Shown here: positions 7,051-14,110 of the stretch, one piece after another
How positions within the stretch are numbered: the first letter of the stretch is position 1
How the letters are laid out: each line of letters opens with the position of its first letter
Source of the DNA: Streptomyces jeddahensis
GTDB lineage: Bacteria > Actinomycetota > Actinomycetes > Streptomycetales > Streptomycetaceae
Assembly (NCBI RefSeq): GCF_001642995.1
Contig: NZ_LOHS01000070.1
Coordinates: forward strand, 1-64,000
Direction of reading: 5' to 3'
Length of the DNA stretch: 64,000 nucleotides
The notes under the pieces: model-generated
What the model was told of the DNA's origin: nothing
What the model saw: the letters and a program-made list of their open reading frames with translations, nothing else
Databases searched by the model: none
Translations under genes and position numbers: made by a program

Positions 7051-8610
7051 ATGGGTACCTCCATGCCTGAAACCGCCAAGGCTGCTTCATCCACGGCAGC
7101 TCCCGCCCCCGATTCCAACCGCTGGAAAGCGCTCGTCTTCATCGCGCTCGCCCAGCTGATGGTCGTGCTCGACGCGACCATCGTGAACATCGCCCTGCCC
7201 TCCGCCCAGCAGGACCTGGGCATATCCGACGGCAACCGGCAGTGGGTCATCACGGCCTACGCCCTCGCCTTCGGCGGTCTGCTGCTGTTCGGCGGCCGTA
7301 TCGCCGACCTCTGGGGCCGCAAGCGCACCTTCGTGACCGGTCTGATCGGCTTCGCCGCGGCCTCTGCGCTGGGCGGTGCGGCGCAGGGCGAGGCGACGAT
7401 GCTCGGCGCCCGTGCCCTGCAGGGTGTGTTCGGCGCACTGCTGGCACCCGCAGCGCTGTCCCTGCTCGCGGTGATGTTCACCGAGGCCAGGGAGCGCGCC
7501 AAGGCGTTCGGCATCTACGGTGCGATCGCCGGTGGTGGCGGCGCCGTCGGCCTCATCCTCGGCGGCTTCCTCACCGAATACCTGGACTGGCGCTGGACGT
7601 TCTTCGTGAACATCCCGTTCGCCGTGGTCGCGGCCGCAGGCGCGTACTTCGTCATCCGTGAGCCCGCCGGCTCGCGCAACCGCTCGCCGCTCGACATCCC
7701 GGGCGTGGTCCTGTCGACCCTCGGCCTGGTGTCCCTGGTCTACGGCTTCACGCGCGCCGAGTCCGACGGCTGGTCGGACTCGATGACCATCGGCCTGTTC
7801 GTCGCGTCGGCTGTGCTGCTGGCCGGATTCATCCTCGTCGAGTCGAGGGTCAGGGCGCCGCTGCTGCCGCTGCGTGTGCTGACCGACCGCAACCGCGGCG
7901 GCGTCTACCTGTCGCTGGGCCTCGCCGTGATCGCGATGTTCGGGCTGTTCCTCTTCCTCACGTACTACCTGCAGATCGTGAAGGGCTACTCCCCGGTGAA
8001 GACCGGCTTCGCGTTCCTGCCGATGATCGTGGGCATGATCACGGGCTCGACGCAGATCGGCGCCCGGCTGATGACGCGGGTCGCGCCCCGGCTGCTGATG
8101 GGCCCGGGCTTCCTGGTCGCCGCGGTCGGCATGCTGCTGCTGACGCAGATGGAGATCGACTCGTCGTACGCGGGTCTGCTGCTGCCGGCGCAGCTGCTGC
8201 TGGGTCTCGGCATGGGCACCGCGTTCATGCCCGCGATGTCGCTGGCGACCCACGGCGTCGAGCCGCGGGACGCCGGTGTCGCTTCCGCGATGGTCAACAC
8301 CTCGCAGCAGGTGGGCGGTGCCATCGGTACGGCGCTGCTGAACACCATCGCCGCGTCCGCGACCACCGCGTACATCACGGACCACATCGCAACGGCGGCC
8401 TCCAGGCCCCAGCAGCAGCTGGTCCAGCTGCAGGGCATGGTGCACGGCTACACCAACGCGATCTGGTTCGCCGTCGGCATCCTGGTCGTGTCGGCCGCCA
8501 TCGCGCTGACCTTCGTCACCACCGGCCGCCCGGGCGCGGCCGCGGCCTCCGGGCAGGCCGGCAGCGCGGACGCGCAGGACGAGGTGCAGGTGCCGGCCGT
8601 CGCGCACTGA
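7051..8610 (+). CDS. DHA2 family (EmrB/QacA) drug:H+ antiporter
   Basis: A 519-residue MFS exporter with 14 hydrophobic segments. Motif C-like and motif A elements are visible: LDATIVNIALPSAQQDLG in helix 1, FGGRIADLWGRKR after helix 2, and a glycine-rich ALNT-region helix (GGGGAVGLILGG). The C-terminal 25 residues are an Ala/Gly tail. Start ATG 7051 has only a weak ribosome site, and ATG 7063 (MPETAK) is an equally likely start. It follows its probable TetR repressor and converges on the MarR gene. Confidence 0.85.
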   Translation: MGTSMPETAKAASSTAAPAPDSNRWKALVFIALAQLMVVLDATIVNIALPSAQQDLGISDGNRQWVITAYALAFGGLLLFGGRIADLWGRKRTFVTGLIGFAAASALGGAAQGEATMLGARALQGVFGALLAPAALSLLAVMFTEARERAKAFGIYGAIAGGGGAVGLILGGFLTEYLDWRWTFFVNIPFAVVAAAGAYFVIREPAGSRNRSPLDIPGVVLSTLGLVSLVYGFTRAESDGWSDSMTIGLFVASAVLLAGFILVESRVRAPLLPLRVLTDRNRGGVYLSLGLAVIAMFGLFLFLTYYLQIVKGYSPVKTGFAFLPMIVGMITGSTQIGARLMTRVAPRLLMGPGFLVAAVGMLLLTQMEIDSSYAGLLLPAQLLLGLGMGTAFMPAMSLATHGVEPRDAGVASAMVNTSQQVGGAIGTALLNTIAASATTAYITDHIATAASRPQQQLVQLQGMVHGYTNAIWFAVGILVVSAAIALTFVTTGRPGAAAASGQAGSADAQDEVQVPAVAH

Positions 8611-8661
8611 CACGGCGTAGGTCCGAAGGAGGCACCCCGTACCGGCGAGGGCCCCGCGCCC

Positions 8662-9174
8662 TCAGCGGAGCCAGGGCAGGTCCGCTGACGCGTCCTTCGG
8701 CTCGAGTCCCTCGGCGACGATCTGCATGATCTCGCCGAGGGACTTCTGCTGTTCGGGCGTGAGCCGGTCGAACAGTGCCTGGCGGACCGCCGACACATGG
8801 CCGGGTGCCGTCTTGCGCAGCACCTCGTACCCCGCGTCGGTCAGCACGGCGAACTGTCCGCGCTTGTCCGACGGGCAGTCCTCGCGGCGCACCCAGCCGT
8901 TCTTCTCCAGCCGGGCGATCGCGTGCGAGAGGCGCGAGCGCGTGATCTTGGCGACCATCGCCAGCTCCGTCATGCGCAGCCGGCGCCGCGGGGCCTCGGA
9001 GAGCCGTACGAGCAGGCCGTAGTAGACATGCGGCATACCCGCGTCGCGCTGCAGCTGCCGGTCGAGATGGTCCTCAAGGAGCATGGTGGCGTGCAGATAC
9101 GCCAGCCAGATGCGCTGTTCCTCACTGGTCAGCCAGCGCGGTTCCTGGTCGGGTGCCGTCGTCATGTATTCCAC
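8662..9174 (-). CDS. MarR family transcriptional regulator
   Basis: A 170-residue winged-helix protein. Helices at about 60-105 (LRMTELAMVAKITRSRLSHA, then IARLEKNGWVRREDCPSDKR) form the recognition helix and wing, with DKRG typical of the MarR wing. GTG 9174 is preferred because AAGGAGG lies 8-9 bp upstream; ATG 9165 would be 18 bp away. It is divergent from an extradiol dioxygenase gene, and the shared spacer carries nested inverted repeats. It likely represses the dioxygenase in response to a phenolic or quinone compound. Confidence 0.85.
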   Translation of the reverse strand: MEYMTTAPDQEPRWLTSEEQRIWLAYLHATMLLEDHLDRQLQRDAGMPHVYYGLLVRLSEAPRRRLRMTELAMVAKITRSRLSHAIARLEKNGWVRREDCPSDKRGQFAVLTDAGYEVLRKTAPGHVSAVRQALFDRLTPEQQKSLGEIMQIVAEGLEPKDASADLPWLR

Positions 9175-9231
9175 TCTACGCCCCCTCCTTGAATCTTAAA
9201 CAAAGCGGAGGTAGGGTCTTAAACCGGAAAG

Positions 9232-9253
9232 CTTGATACTTCAAGCAGTATCA
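9232..9253. promoter_or_regulatory. Nested inverted repeats in the MarR/dioxygenase spacer
   Basis: Two perfect palindromes overlap. CTTGA-N4-TCAAG covers 9232-9245, and TGATAC-N8-GTATCA covers 9234-9253. They lie 36-57 bp before the dioxygenase start. An AT-rich TTAAAC pair at 9196-9201 and 9219-9224 lies nearby. The layout fits a MarR dimer site overlapping the dioxygenase promoter. Confidence 0.6.
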
Positions 9254-9288
9254 GGCAATCGCCGATAGGGCTGCAGGGAGTAACCGCC

Positions 9289-10074
9289 ATGACCGTCACC
9301 GCACCGGAGCGTATGCCGACCCTCTACCTCAGCCACGGTGCCCCGCCGCTCGCCGACGATCCCGTGTGGCCCGGTCAGCTCGCCGCCTGGGCCGCGGACC
9401 TGCCGCGCCCCAAGGCGATCCTGATGGTCTCCGCCCACTGGGAGGAGGCGCCGCTCGCGCTCGGCGCCACCGAGACCATCCCTCTCGTGTACGACTTCTG
9501 GGGCTTCCCTGAGCACTACTACCAGGTGCAGTACGCGGCCCCGGGCGCTCCCGAACTCGCCGAGTCCATACGGAAGTTGCTGCGCGGCCCCGGCGTACCG
9601 GTGCAGGACATCCCGGACCGCGGGCTCGATCACGGCGCGTACGTGCCGCTCGTCGAGATGTACCCGGACGCCGACATCCCCGTTCTGCAGATCTCGATGC
9701 CGACCCTCGACCCGCAGAAGCTGATGGACATCGGCCGCAAGCTCGCTCCGCTGCGCGACGAGGGCGTGCTGATCGTCGGCAGCGGCTTCTTCACGCACAA
9801 CCTGGCCGCGCTGCGGCAGGGCGGCATCCCCGCATGGTCCGTCGAGTTCGACGACTGGGGTCACCGCGCGCTGGAGTCCGGCGACGTGGACGCGCTGCTG
9901 GACTTCGCCCGTAAGTCCCCGGCGGGCCGGCTGGCCCACCCGCGCACCGAACACTTCGCGCCTCTGTTCGTGACCATGGGCGCGGCGGACGCGGCCGGTG
10001 AGCTGGACGGGCAGCGGAGCGTGATCGACGGCTTCTGGATGGGGCTGGCGAAGAGGTCCGTGCAGTTCGGATAG
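9289..10074 (+). CDS. Extradiol aromatic ring-opening dioxygenase (DODA/YgiD type, LigB superfamily)
   Basis: A 261-residue protein of the class III extradiol dioxygenase superfamily. Metal-site histidines are visible in YLSHGAPPL (near residue 15), VSAHWEE (near 47) and DHGAYVPL (near 113), with a further conserved histidine in GFFTHNL (near 168). Enzymes of this group cleave catechol rings such as DOPA using Fe2+ or Zn2+. The ATG follows GCAGGGAG. The divergent MarR gene and shared operator suggest induction by catechols or quinones. The exact substrate is not predictable. Confidence 0.85.
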   Translation: MTVTAPERMPTLYLSHGAPPLADDPVWPGQLAAWAADLPRPKAILMVSAHWEEAPLALGATETIPLVYDFWGFPEHYYQVQYAAPGAPELAESIRKLLRGPGVPVQDIPDRGLDHGAYVPLVEMYPDADIPVLQISMPTLDPQKLMDIGRKLAPLRDEGVLIVGSGFFTHNLAALRQGGIPAWSVEFDDWGHRALESGDVDALLDFARKSPAGRLAHPRTEHFAPLFVTMGAADAAGELDGQRSVIDGFWMGLAKRSVQFG

Positions 10075-10125
10075 CCCCGTGTAGTTCGGACAGGGGTTCC
10101 TCCGGTGGAGGTTCGCGTGTCCCTT

Positions 10126-10155
10126 GGAGCTGTAGCCCGCCCGGGCTACAGCTCC
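10126..10155. terminator. Bidirectional terminator, dioxygenase / GNAT
   Basis: A perfect 14-bp stem, GGAGCTGTAGCCCG at 10126-10139 with its complement at 10142-10155, and a 2-nt centre. It lies between convergent genes, and its right arm includes the last codons and stop of the GNAT gene. The GC-rich stem without a T tract is usual for this genus. Confidence 0.75.
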
Positions 10156-10664
10156 TTCTCGTACCAGGCCACGTCCCAGTACTGGCCGAACTTCCGGCCC
10201 ACCTCGCGATACGTGCCGACATGCCGGAAGCCGAAGCGCTCGTGTATGCGGTTCGAGGCCTCGTTCGGCTGGGCGATGCCCGCGTACGCGCGGTGCACGT
10301 CCTCGCCCGCCAGGGCCTCGAAAAGCGCCTTGTAGAGGAGTGTGCCGATGCCCCGGCCGCCTGCGTCCGGGGACAGATAGATGCTGACCTCGACGGAAGT
10401 GCTATATGCCGGTTTTTTTCGGAATGGGCTTGATGTGGCGTATCCAAGGATGCGACCGTTGTGCTGCTCCTGGGCAACCATGAGGCGGTACGGGCCGTCT
10501 TCAGGGTGGGAGAGCAGCCAAGGGCGGCGCTCATCAGGAGTGAAGGCGGCCGTGTCGAAGGTGATGGCGGTCTCGCGGACGTAGTGGTTGTAGATGTCCG
10601 TGAGGGCCCTGAGATCTTCCTCGGCGCCTGGCCTGACCTGCACCTCTGTGTGCTCTCGCGGCAT
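10146..10664 (-). CDS. GNAT N-acetyltransferase (phosphinothricin-acetyltransferase-like)
   Basis: A 172-residue GNAT enzyme that transfers acetyl from acetyl-CoA to an amine. The N-terminal YNHYVRETAITFDT and the acetyl-CoA loop GGRGIGTLLYKALFEAL (motif A, near residue 105) match the PAT/MnaT subgroup, which acetylates amino-acid analogues such as phosphinothricin or methionine sulfoximine. NEASNRIHERFGFRHVG is motif B. It starts at ATG 10664 and is divergent from hrdD. The natural substrate is unknown. Confidence 0.8.
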   Translation of the reverse strand: MPREHTEVQVRPGAEEDLRALTDIYNHYVRETAITFDTAAFTPDERRPWLLSHPEDGPYRLMVAQEQHNGRILGYATSSPFRKKPAYSTSVEVSIYLSPDAGGRGIGTLLYKALFEALAGEDVHRAYAGIAQPNEASNRIHERFGFRHVGTYREVGRKFGQYWDVAWYEKEL

Positions 10665-10724
10665 CAGCCCTCCTTTGTGGCGGCACAGGGTACTGCATGA
10701 TCAGGAAAATTGATGAGCGGCTTG

Positions 10725-10750
10725 GGAATTGTGTCCGGATTCCAGTCGTT
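10725..10750 (+). promoter_or_regulatory. Sigma-R promoter of hrdD
   Basis: GGAAT at 10725-10729, an 18-bp spacer, and GTT at 10748-10750. This matches exactly the SigR (disulfide-stress ECF sigma) consensus GGAAT-N18-GTT. hrdD is a known SigR target in S. coelicolor, so expression should rise under thiol oxidation. The start codon is 82 bp downstream. Confidence 0.85.
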
Positions 10751-10831
10751 GTTTCCATCGGATGCAGGGCACCCGGCAGGGTGTCGGCCACTCCAGGACC
10801 CGCTCGAATCCACCATCGCAAGGGAGCACGC

Positions 10832-11839
10832 ATGGCAACCCGTGCCGTCGCCAGTCGTCAGTCCGCCGTGGGCGAGACGGACGTGGCAAGCAGTGTTCGC
10901 GCCGGAGGCGGCGAGATCGCCGATCGCGACCTGGTCGGCATGTATCTCGACGAGATCGCGCGGACGCCGCTGCTCGACGCCGCCAAGGAAGTCGAGCTGT
11001 CCCAGATCATCGAGGCGGGTGTGTACGCCCGGCAGATCCTCGACGACGATGTGGAGCAGGAGAGCGAGGTCGCGAAGAAGGCGACCCGTGAGGAGCTCGA
11101 GGCGCTGGTCGAGGCCAGTGACCGGGCCAAGGACGTCTTCATCAGGTCCAACCTCCGTCTGGTCGTCGCGGTCGCCCGCCGCTATCCGCGGAGCGGTCTG
11201 CCCCTGCTGGACCTGATCCAGGAGGGCAACGCAGGTCTGGTGCGCGCGGTCGAGAAGTTCGACTACCGCAAGGGCTTCAAGTTCTCCACGTATGCGACGT
11301 GGTGGATCCGGCAGGCGATCACCCGCTCGATAGCGGACCAGTCGCGCACCATCCGCCTCCCCGTCCACCTCGTGGAGGAGCTTGGCCGGATCCGTCGCGT
11401 GCAGCGCGAGTTCGCCCGTGAGCACGGCCGGGAGCCGGAGCCCGCGGAGATCGCCGCGGAGCTGGGCTCGAACGCGGAGCGCGTCGGGGACGTCCTGGAC
11501 TGGGCCCGCGACCCGGTCTCGCTCAACATGTCGGTCGACGACGAGGGTGAGACCCAGTTCGGTGATCTGCTGGAGGACACCTCGGCGGTCACGCCCGAGC
11601 AGTCCGTGATGACGCTGCTGCGCAGCGAGGAGCTCGACGACCTCATCGGGCGCCTCGACCAGCGCACCGCATCGATCATCAAGATGCGGTACGGCATCGA
11701 GGACGGCCGGGAGCGCACGCTCACGGAGGTCGGCAAGGAGCACGGCCTCACGCGCGAGCGCATCCGCCAGATCGAGAAGCACGCACTCCTCGAGCTCAAG
11801 AAGCTGGCGCGGGACACGGGGTTCGACGCGGCCGCGTAA
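10832..11839 (+). CDS. hrdD: RNA polymerase principal-like sigma factor HrdD
   Basis: A 335-residue group 2 sigma-70 factor. Region 1.2 is DLVGMYLDEIARTPLLDA (near residue 35). Region 2 spans SNLRLVVAVARRYPRSGLPL to FSTYATWWIRQAITRSIADQ. Region 3 starts at LVEELGRIRRVQREF, and region 4 ends in the helix-turn-helix LTEVGKEHGLTRERIRQIE. The length and the opening MATRAVASRQS match HrdD rather than the longer essential HrdB. ATG 10832 has AAGGGAG upstream. Downstream a terminator separates it from fruR. It is non-essential in S. coelicolor and can be transcribed from a SigR promoter, which is visible here. Confidence 0.95.
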   Translation: MATRAVASRQSAVGETDVASSVRAGGGEIADRDLVGMYLDEIARTPLLDAAKEVELSQIIEAGVYARQILDDDVEQESEVAKKATREELEALVEASDRAKDVFIRSNLRLVVAVARRYPRSGLPLLDLIQEGNAGLVRAVEKFDYRKGFKFSTYATWWIRQAITRSIADQSRTIRLPVHLVEELGRIRRVQREFAREHGREPEPAEIAAELGSNAERVGDVLDWARDPVSLNMSVDDEGETQFGDLLEDTSAVTPEQSVMTLLRSEELDDLIGRLDQRTASIIKMRYGIEDGRERTLTEVGKEHGLTRERIRQIEKHALLELKKLARDTGFDAAA

Positions 11840-11908
11840 CCGCGGTGGCCGATGACTGCCTGATGCCTGTGGCCTGCCCTCTCGTGGCATGCCGGCCCCC
11901 TGAAAGCC

Positions 11909-11947
11909 GAGCCCCGGTACCTACTCCCCCCCAAGGTGCCGGGGCTC
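11909..11947 (+). terminator. hrdD terminator
   Basis: GAGCCCCGG at 11909-11917 pairs with CCGGGGCTC at 11939-11947, extended by GTACC/GGTGC, around a C-rich loop, 70 bp after the hrdD stop. Confidence 0.65.
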
Positions 11948-12026
11948 GCCCGTGCCCCTGACCCCCTGCTCATCCAGCCCCGCGCGGCCGCGGGTGGGCC
12001 CGTTTATGTCTGGGCCGTGCCCGAAA

Positions 12027-12094
12027 ATGCCCGAACCTGTTTACTTCCCGGAAATCCAGTCGTAGTCTCAGGTAGAAACCACAGGTTCGGGCAT
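12027..12094. promoter_or_regulatory. Split perfect operator of the fru operon
   Basis: ATGCCCGAACCTGT at 12027-12040 and its exact reverse complement ACAGGTTCGGGCAT at 12081-12094 are 40 bp apart, just before fruR. A further partial copy TGCCCGAA lies at 12018-12025 in direct orientation. Two identical half-sites on either side of the likely promoter are expected for a DeoR-type tetramer that loops DNA. The natural target would be FruR itself, relieved by fructose 1-phosphate. Confidence 0.7.
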
Positions 12095-12114
12095 CGAACG
12101 GAGGCAACCGGGCT

Positions 12115-12876
12115 ATGTACGCACCGGAGCGTCAGCAAGAGATCCTCCGCCTCGCGCGCGACGGCGGTCGGGTGGACGTGCTGTCGCTGGCCGAGGAGTT
12201 CCAGGTCACGGCCGAGACCATTCGCCGGGACCTCAAGGCCCTGGACCGCGCCGGACTCGTACGCCGTGTGCACGGCGGAGCCATCCCGGCCGGGCGGCTC
12301 GACTTCGAGCCCGACCTCGACGAGCGCGAGAGCACGGCCGCCGACGAGAAGGACCGCATCGCGCGGGCCTCGCTCGCCGAGCTGCCGAGCGAGGGCAGCG
12401 TGATCCTCGACGCGGGTACGACCGTGGCGCGGCTCGCCGCGGCGCTGCCGCTGGAGTCGACGCTGACCGTCGTGACGCACAGCCTGCCCACCGCGGCCCG
12501 GCTCGCCGACCACCCCGGCATCCAGCTCCACCTCATCGGCGGCCGGGTCCGGCACCGTACCCGCGCGGCCGTCGACGCCTGGGCGCTGCGTGCGTACGGC
12601 GAGATCCGCGCCGACGTCGTCTTCCTCGCCGCCAACGGCTTCTCCGCCGAGCACGGGCTCACCACGCCCGACCTCGCCGAGGCCGCCGTGAAGCGGGCGG
12701 CCGTCGCCGCCGCGCGGCGCGTCGTCCTGCTCGCCGACTCCGGCAAGCACGGCAAGGAGCACTTCGCGCGCTTCGGGGACCTGGCCGACGTGGACCTGTT
12801 GATCACCGACAGCGGGCTGAGCCCCGACGACGCTAGCGCCATCGAGCGCGGTGGCACGGAAGTAGTACGCGCATGA
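12115..12876 (+). CDS. fruR: DeoR family repressor of fructose PTS genes
   Basis: A 253-residue regulator. The N-terminal helix-turn-helix reads MYAPERQQEILRLARDGGRV to TAETIRRDLKALDRAGLVRR. The C-terminal sensor domain (DeoRC) shows ILDAGTTVARLAAAL, VVTHSLPTA, and FLAANGFSAEHGLTTPD, features used to bind phosphosugars. GGAGG lies upstream of ATG 12115. Its stop overlaps the fruK start (ATGA), so regulator, kinase and transporter are cotranscribed. Confidence 0.92.
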   Translation: MYAPERQQEILRLARDGGRVDVLSLAEEFQVTAETIRRDLKALDRAGLVRRVHGGAIPAGRLDFEPDLDERESTAADEKDRIARASLAELPSEGSVILDAGTTVARLAAALPLESTLTVVTHSLPTAARLADHPGIQLHLIGGRVRHRTRAAVDAWALRAYGEIRADVVFLAANGFSAEHGLTTPDLAEAAVKRAAVAAARRVVLLADSGKHGKEHFARFGDLADVDLLITDSGLSPDDASAIERGGTEVVRA

Positions 12877-13820
12877 TCCTCACCGTCACCCCGAATCCGA
12901 GCCTCGACCGCACCTACGAGGTCCCGTCGCTGGACCGCGGCGAGGTCGTCCGGGCCACCGGCGACCGTATGGACCCGGGCGGCAAGGGCGTCAACGTGTC
13001 GCGGGCCGTCGCCGCGGCCGGCCAGCGGACCGTCGCCGTACTGCCGCTCGGTGGCGCGCCCGGCCGGTTCGTGGCGCAGCTCCTCGACGAGCAGGGGATC
13101 GAGGTCGCCCCGGTGCCGGTGGCCGGCCAGACGCGCTCCAACATCTCGATCGCCGAACCTGACGGCACGCTCACGAAGATCAACGCGCCCGGGCCCGAGC
13201 TCTCCCCCGAGGAGCAGGAGCTGCTTCTCGAGACCGTGCGCCGGCAGTCCGCGGGCGCCGCCTGGATCGCGTGCTGCGGCAGCCTGCCCCGCGGGCTCGC
13301 CCCCTCGTGGTACGCGGAGCTGGTCGCCCGCGCCCATGCGGCGGGCGCCCGGATCGCGCTGGACACCTCGGGCCCGGCCCTGCTCGCCGCGCTCCGCGAG
13401 CGGCCCGACGTCGTCAAGCCGAACGCCGAGGAGCTCGCCGAGGCCGTCGGCCGCCCGCTGGCGACCGTCGGCGACGCGGTCAAGGCGGCCGAGGAACTGC
13501 GCGAGCTGGGAGCGCGGGCGGTGCTTGCGAGTCTTGGCGCGGACGGACAGCTGCTGGTCGACGACTCCGGCGCCTACTTCGCCAGCGCCCCCGTCGCCGT
13601 CGTACGCAGCAACGTCGGCGCGGGCGACTCCTCGCTCGCCGGATTCCTGATCGCGGGCGGCAGCGGGCCCGAGGCGCTCGCCTCCGCCGTCGCCCACGGT
13701 GCGGCGGCGGTCCAGCTGCCCGGCAGCGTGATGCCGACCCCGGCCGACCTCGAACCGGCCGCCGTGACGGTCACGTCCGTCATCCCCCAGGACCAGGCCC
13801 TGACGGAGGCGGTGTCATGA
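12873..13820 (+). CDS. fruK: 1-phosphofructokinase
   Basis: A 315-residue PfkB-family kinase that converts fructose 1-phosphate and ATP to fructose 1,6-bisphosphate. It opens with ILTVTPNPSLDRTYEV and has the PfkB substrate loop PGGKGVNVSRA (near residue 37). The C-terminal anion hole and catalytic base lie in NVGAGDSSLAGF (near 248). ATG 12873 overlaps the fruR stop by four bases. It supplies the step after uptake by FruA. A 286-bp spacer separates it from fruA. Confidence 0.93.
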   Translation: MILTVTPNPSLDRTYEVPSLDRGEVVRATGDRMDPGGKGVNVSRAVAAAGQRTVAVLPLGGAPGRFVAQLLDEQGIEVAPVPVAGQTRSNISIAEPDGTLTKINAPGPELSPEEQELLLETVRRQSAGAAWIACCGSLPRGLAPSWYAELVARAHAAGARIALDTSGPALLAALRERPDVVKPNAEELAEAVGRPLATVGDAVKAAEELRELGARAVLASLGADGQLLVDDSGAYFASAPVAVVRSNVGAGDSSLAGFLIAGGSGPEALASAVAHGAAAVQLPGSVMPTPADLEPAAVTVTSVIPQDQALTEAVS

Positions 13821-14110
13821 CCGTGCACCTCGGGCGCCGTCTGTACGCGGTTCGCTCACCCCTGGCGTTCCGGCCCGACTTCGTGGTCCACTCGTCCGCG
13901 ACGTACCCGAAATATCCGCTGATTTCGGCGAGCCGCCACTCCCCCCAGGCTCGTCTGAACACTCCGGCCCGGCTCTCCCCGGCGTCGCGGTCGGCCTCGA
14001 TGCGGGCCGCACGCCCGTGGACGACCGCGAAGCGCCTGCTTCTCCTTCTCCCGCTCCCCGTCCCCACCCCCGCCCGCAAGGCGATACGCGCGCTAAGGAG
14101 CCCGCGATGA
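13817..14110 (+). CDS. Possible small coupled ORF between fruK and fruA
   Basis: A 97-codon frame starts at an ATGA overlapping the fruK stop and ends at a TGA overlapping the fruA start (ATGA at 14107). The product (MTVHLGRRLYAVRSPL...) is basic, low in recognisable fold, and has no family resemblance. Because any spacer between two ATGA junctions will contain such a frame in one case in three, it may be chance. The spacer also holds a small stem, CCGAAAT-N8-ATTTCGG, at 13907-13928. Confidence 0.2.
   Translation: MTVHLGRRLYAVRSPLAFRPDFVVHSSATYPKYPLISASRHSPQARLNTPARLSPASRSASMRAARPWTTAKRLLLLLPLPVPTPARKAIRALRSPR

Noticed and set aside
13907..13928. Attenuator stem between fruK and fruA (CCGAAAT-N8-ATTTCGG)
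   Set aside because: Seven base pairs with an eight-base loop are too weak to call, and no T tract or alternative pairing was found.
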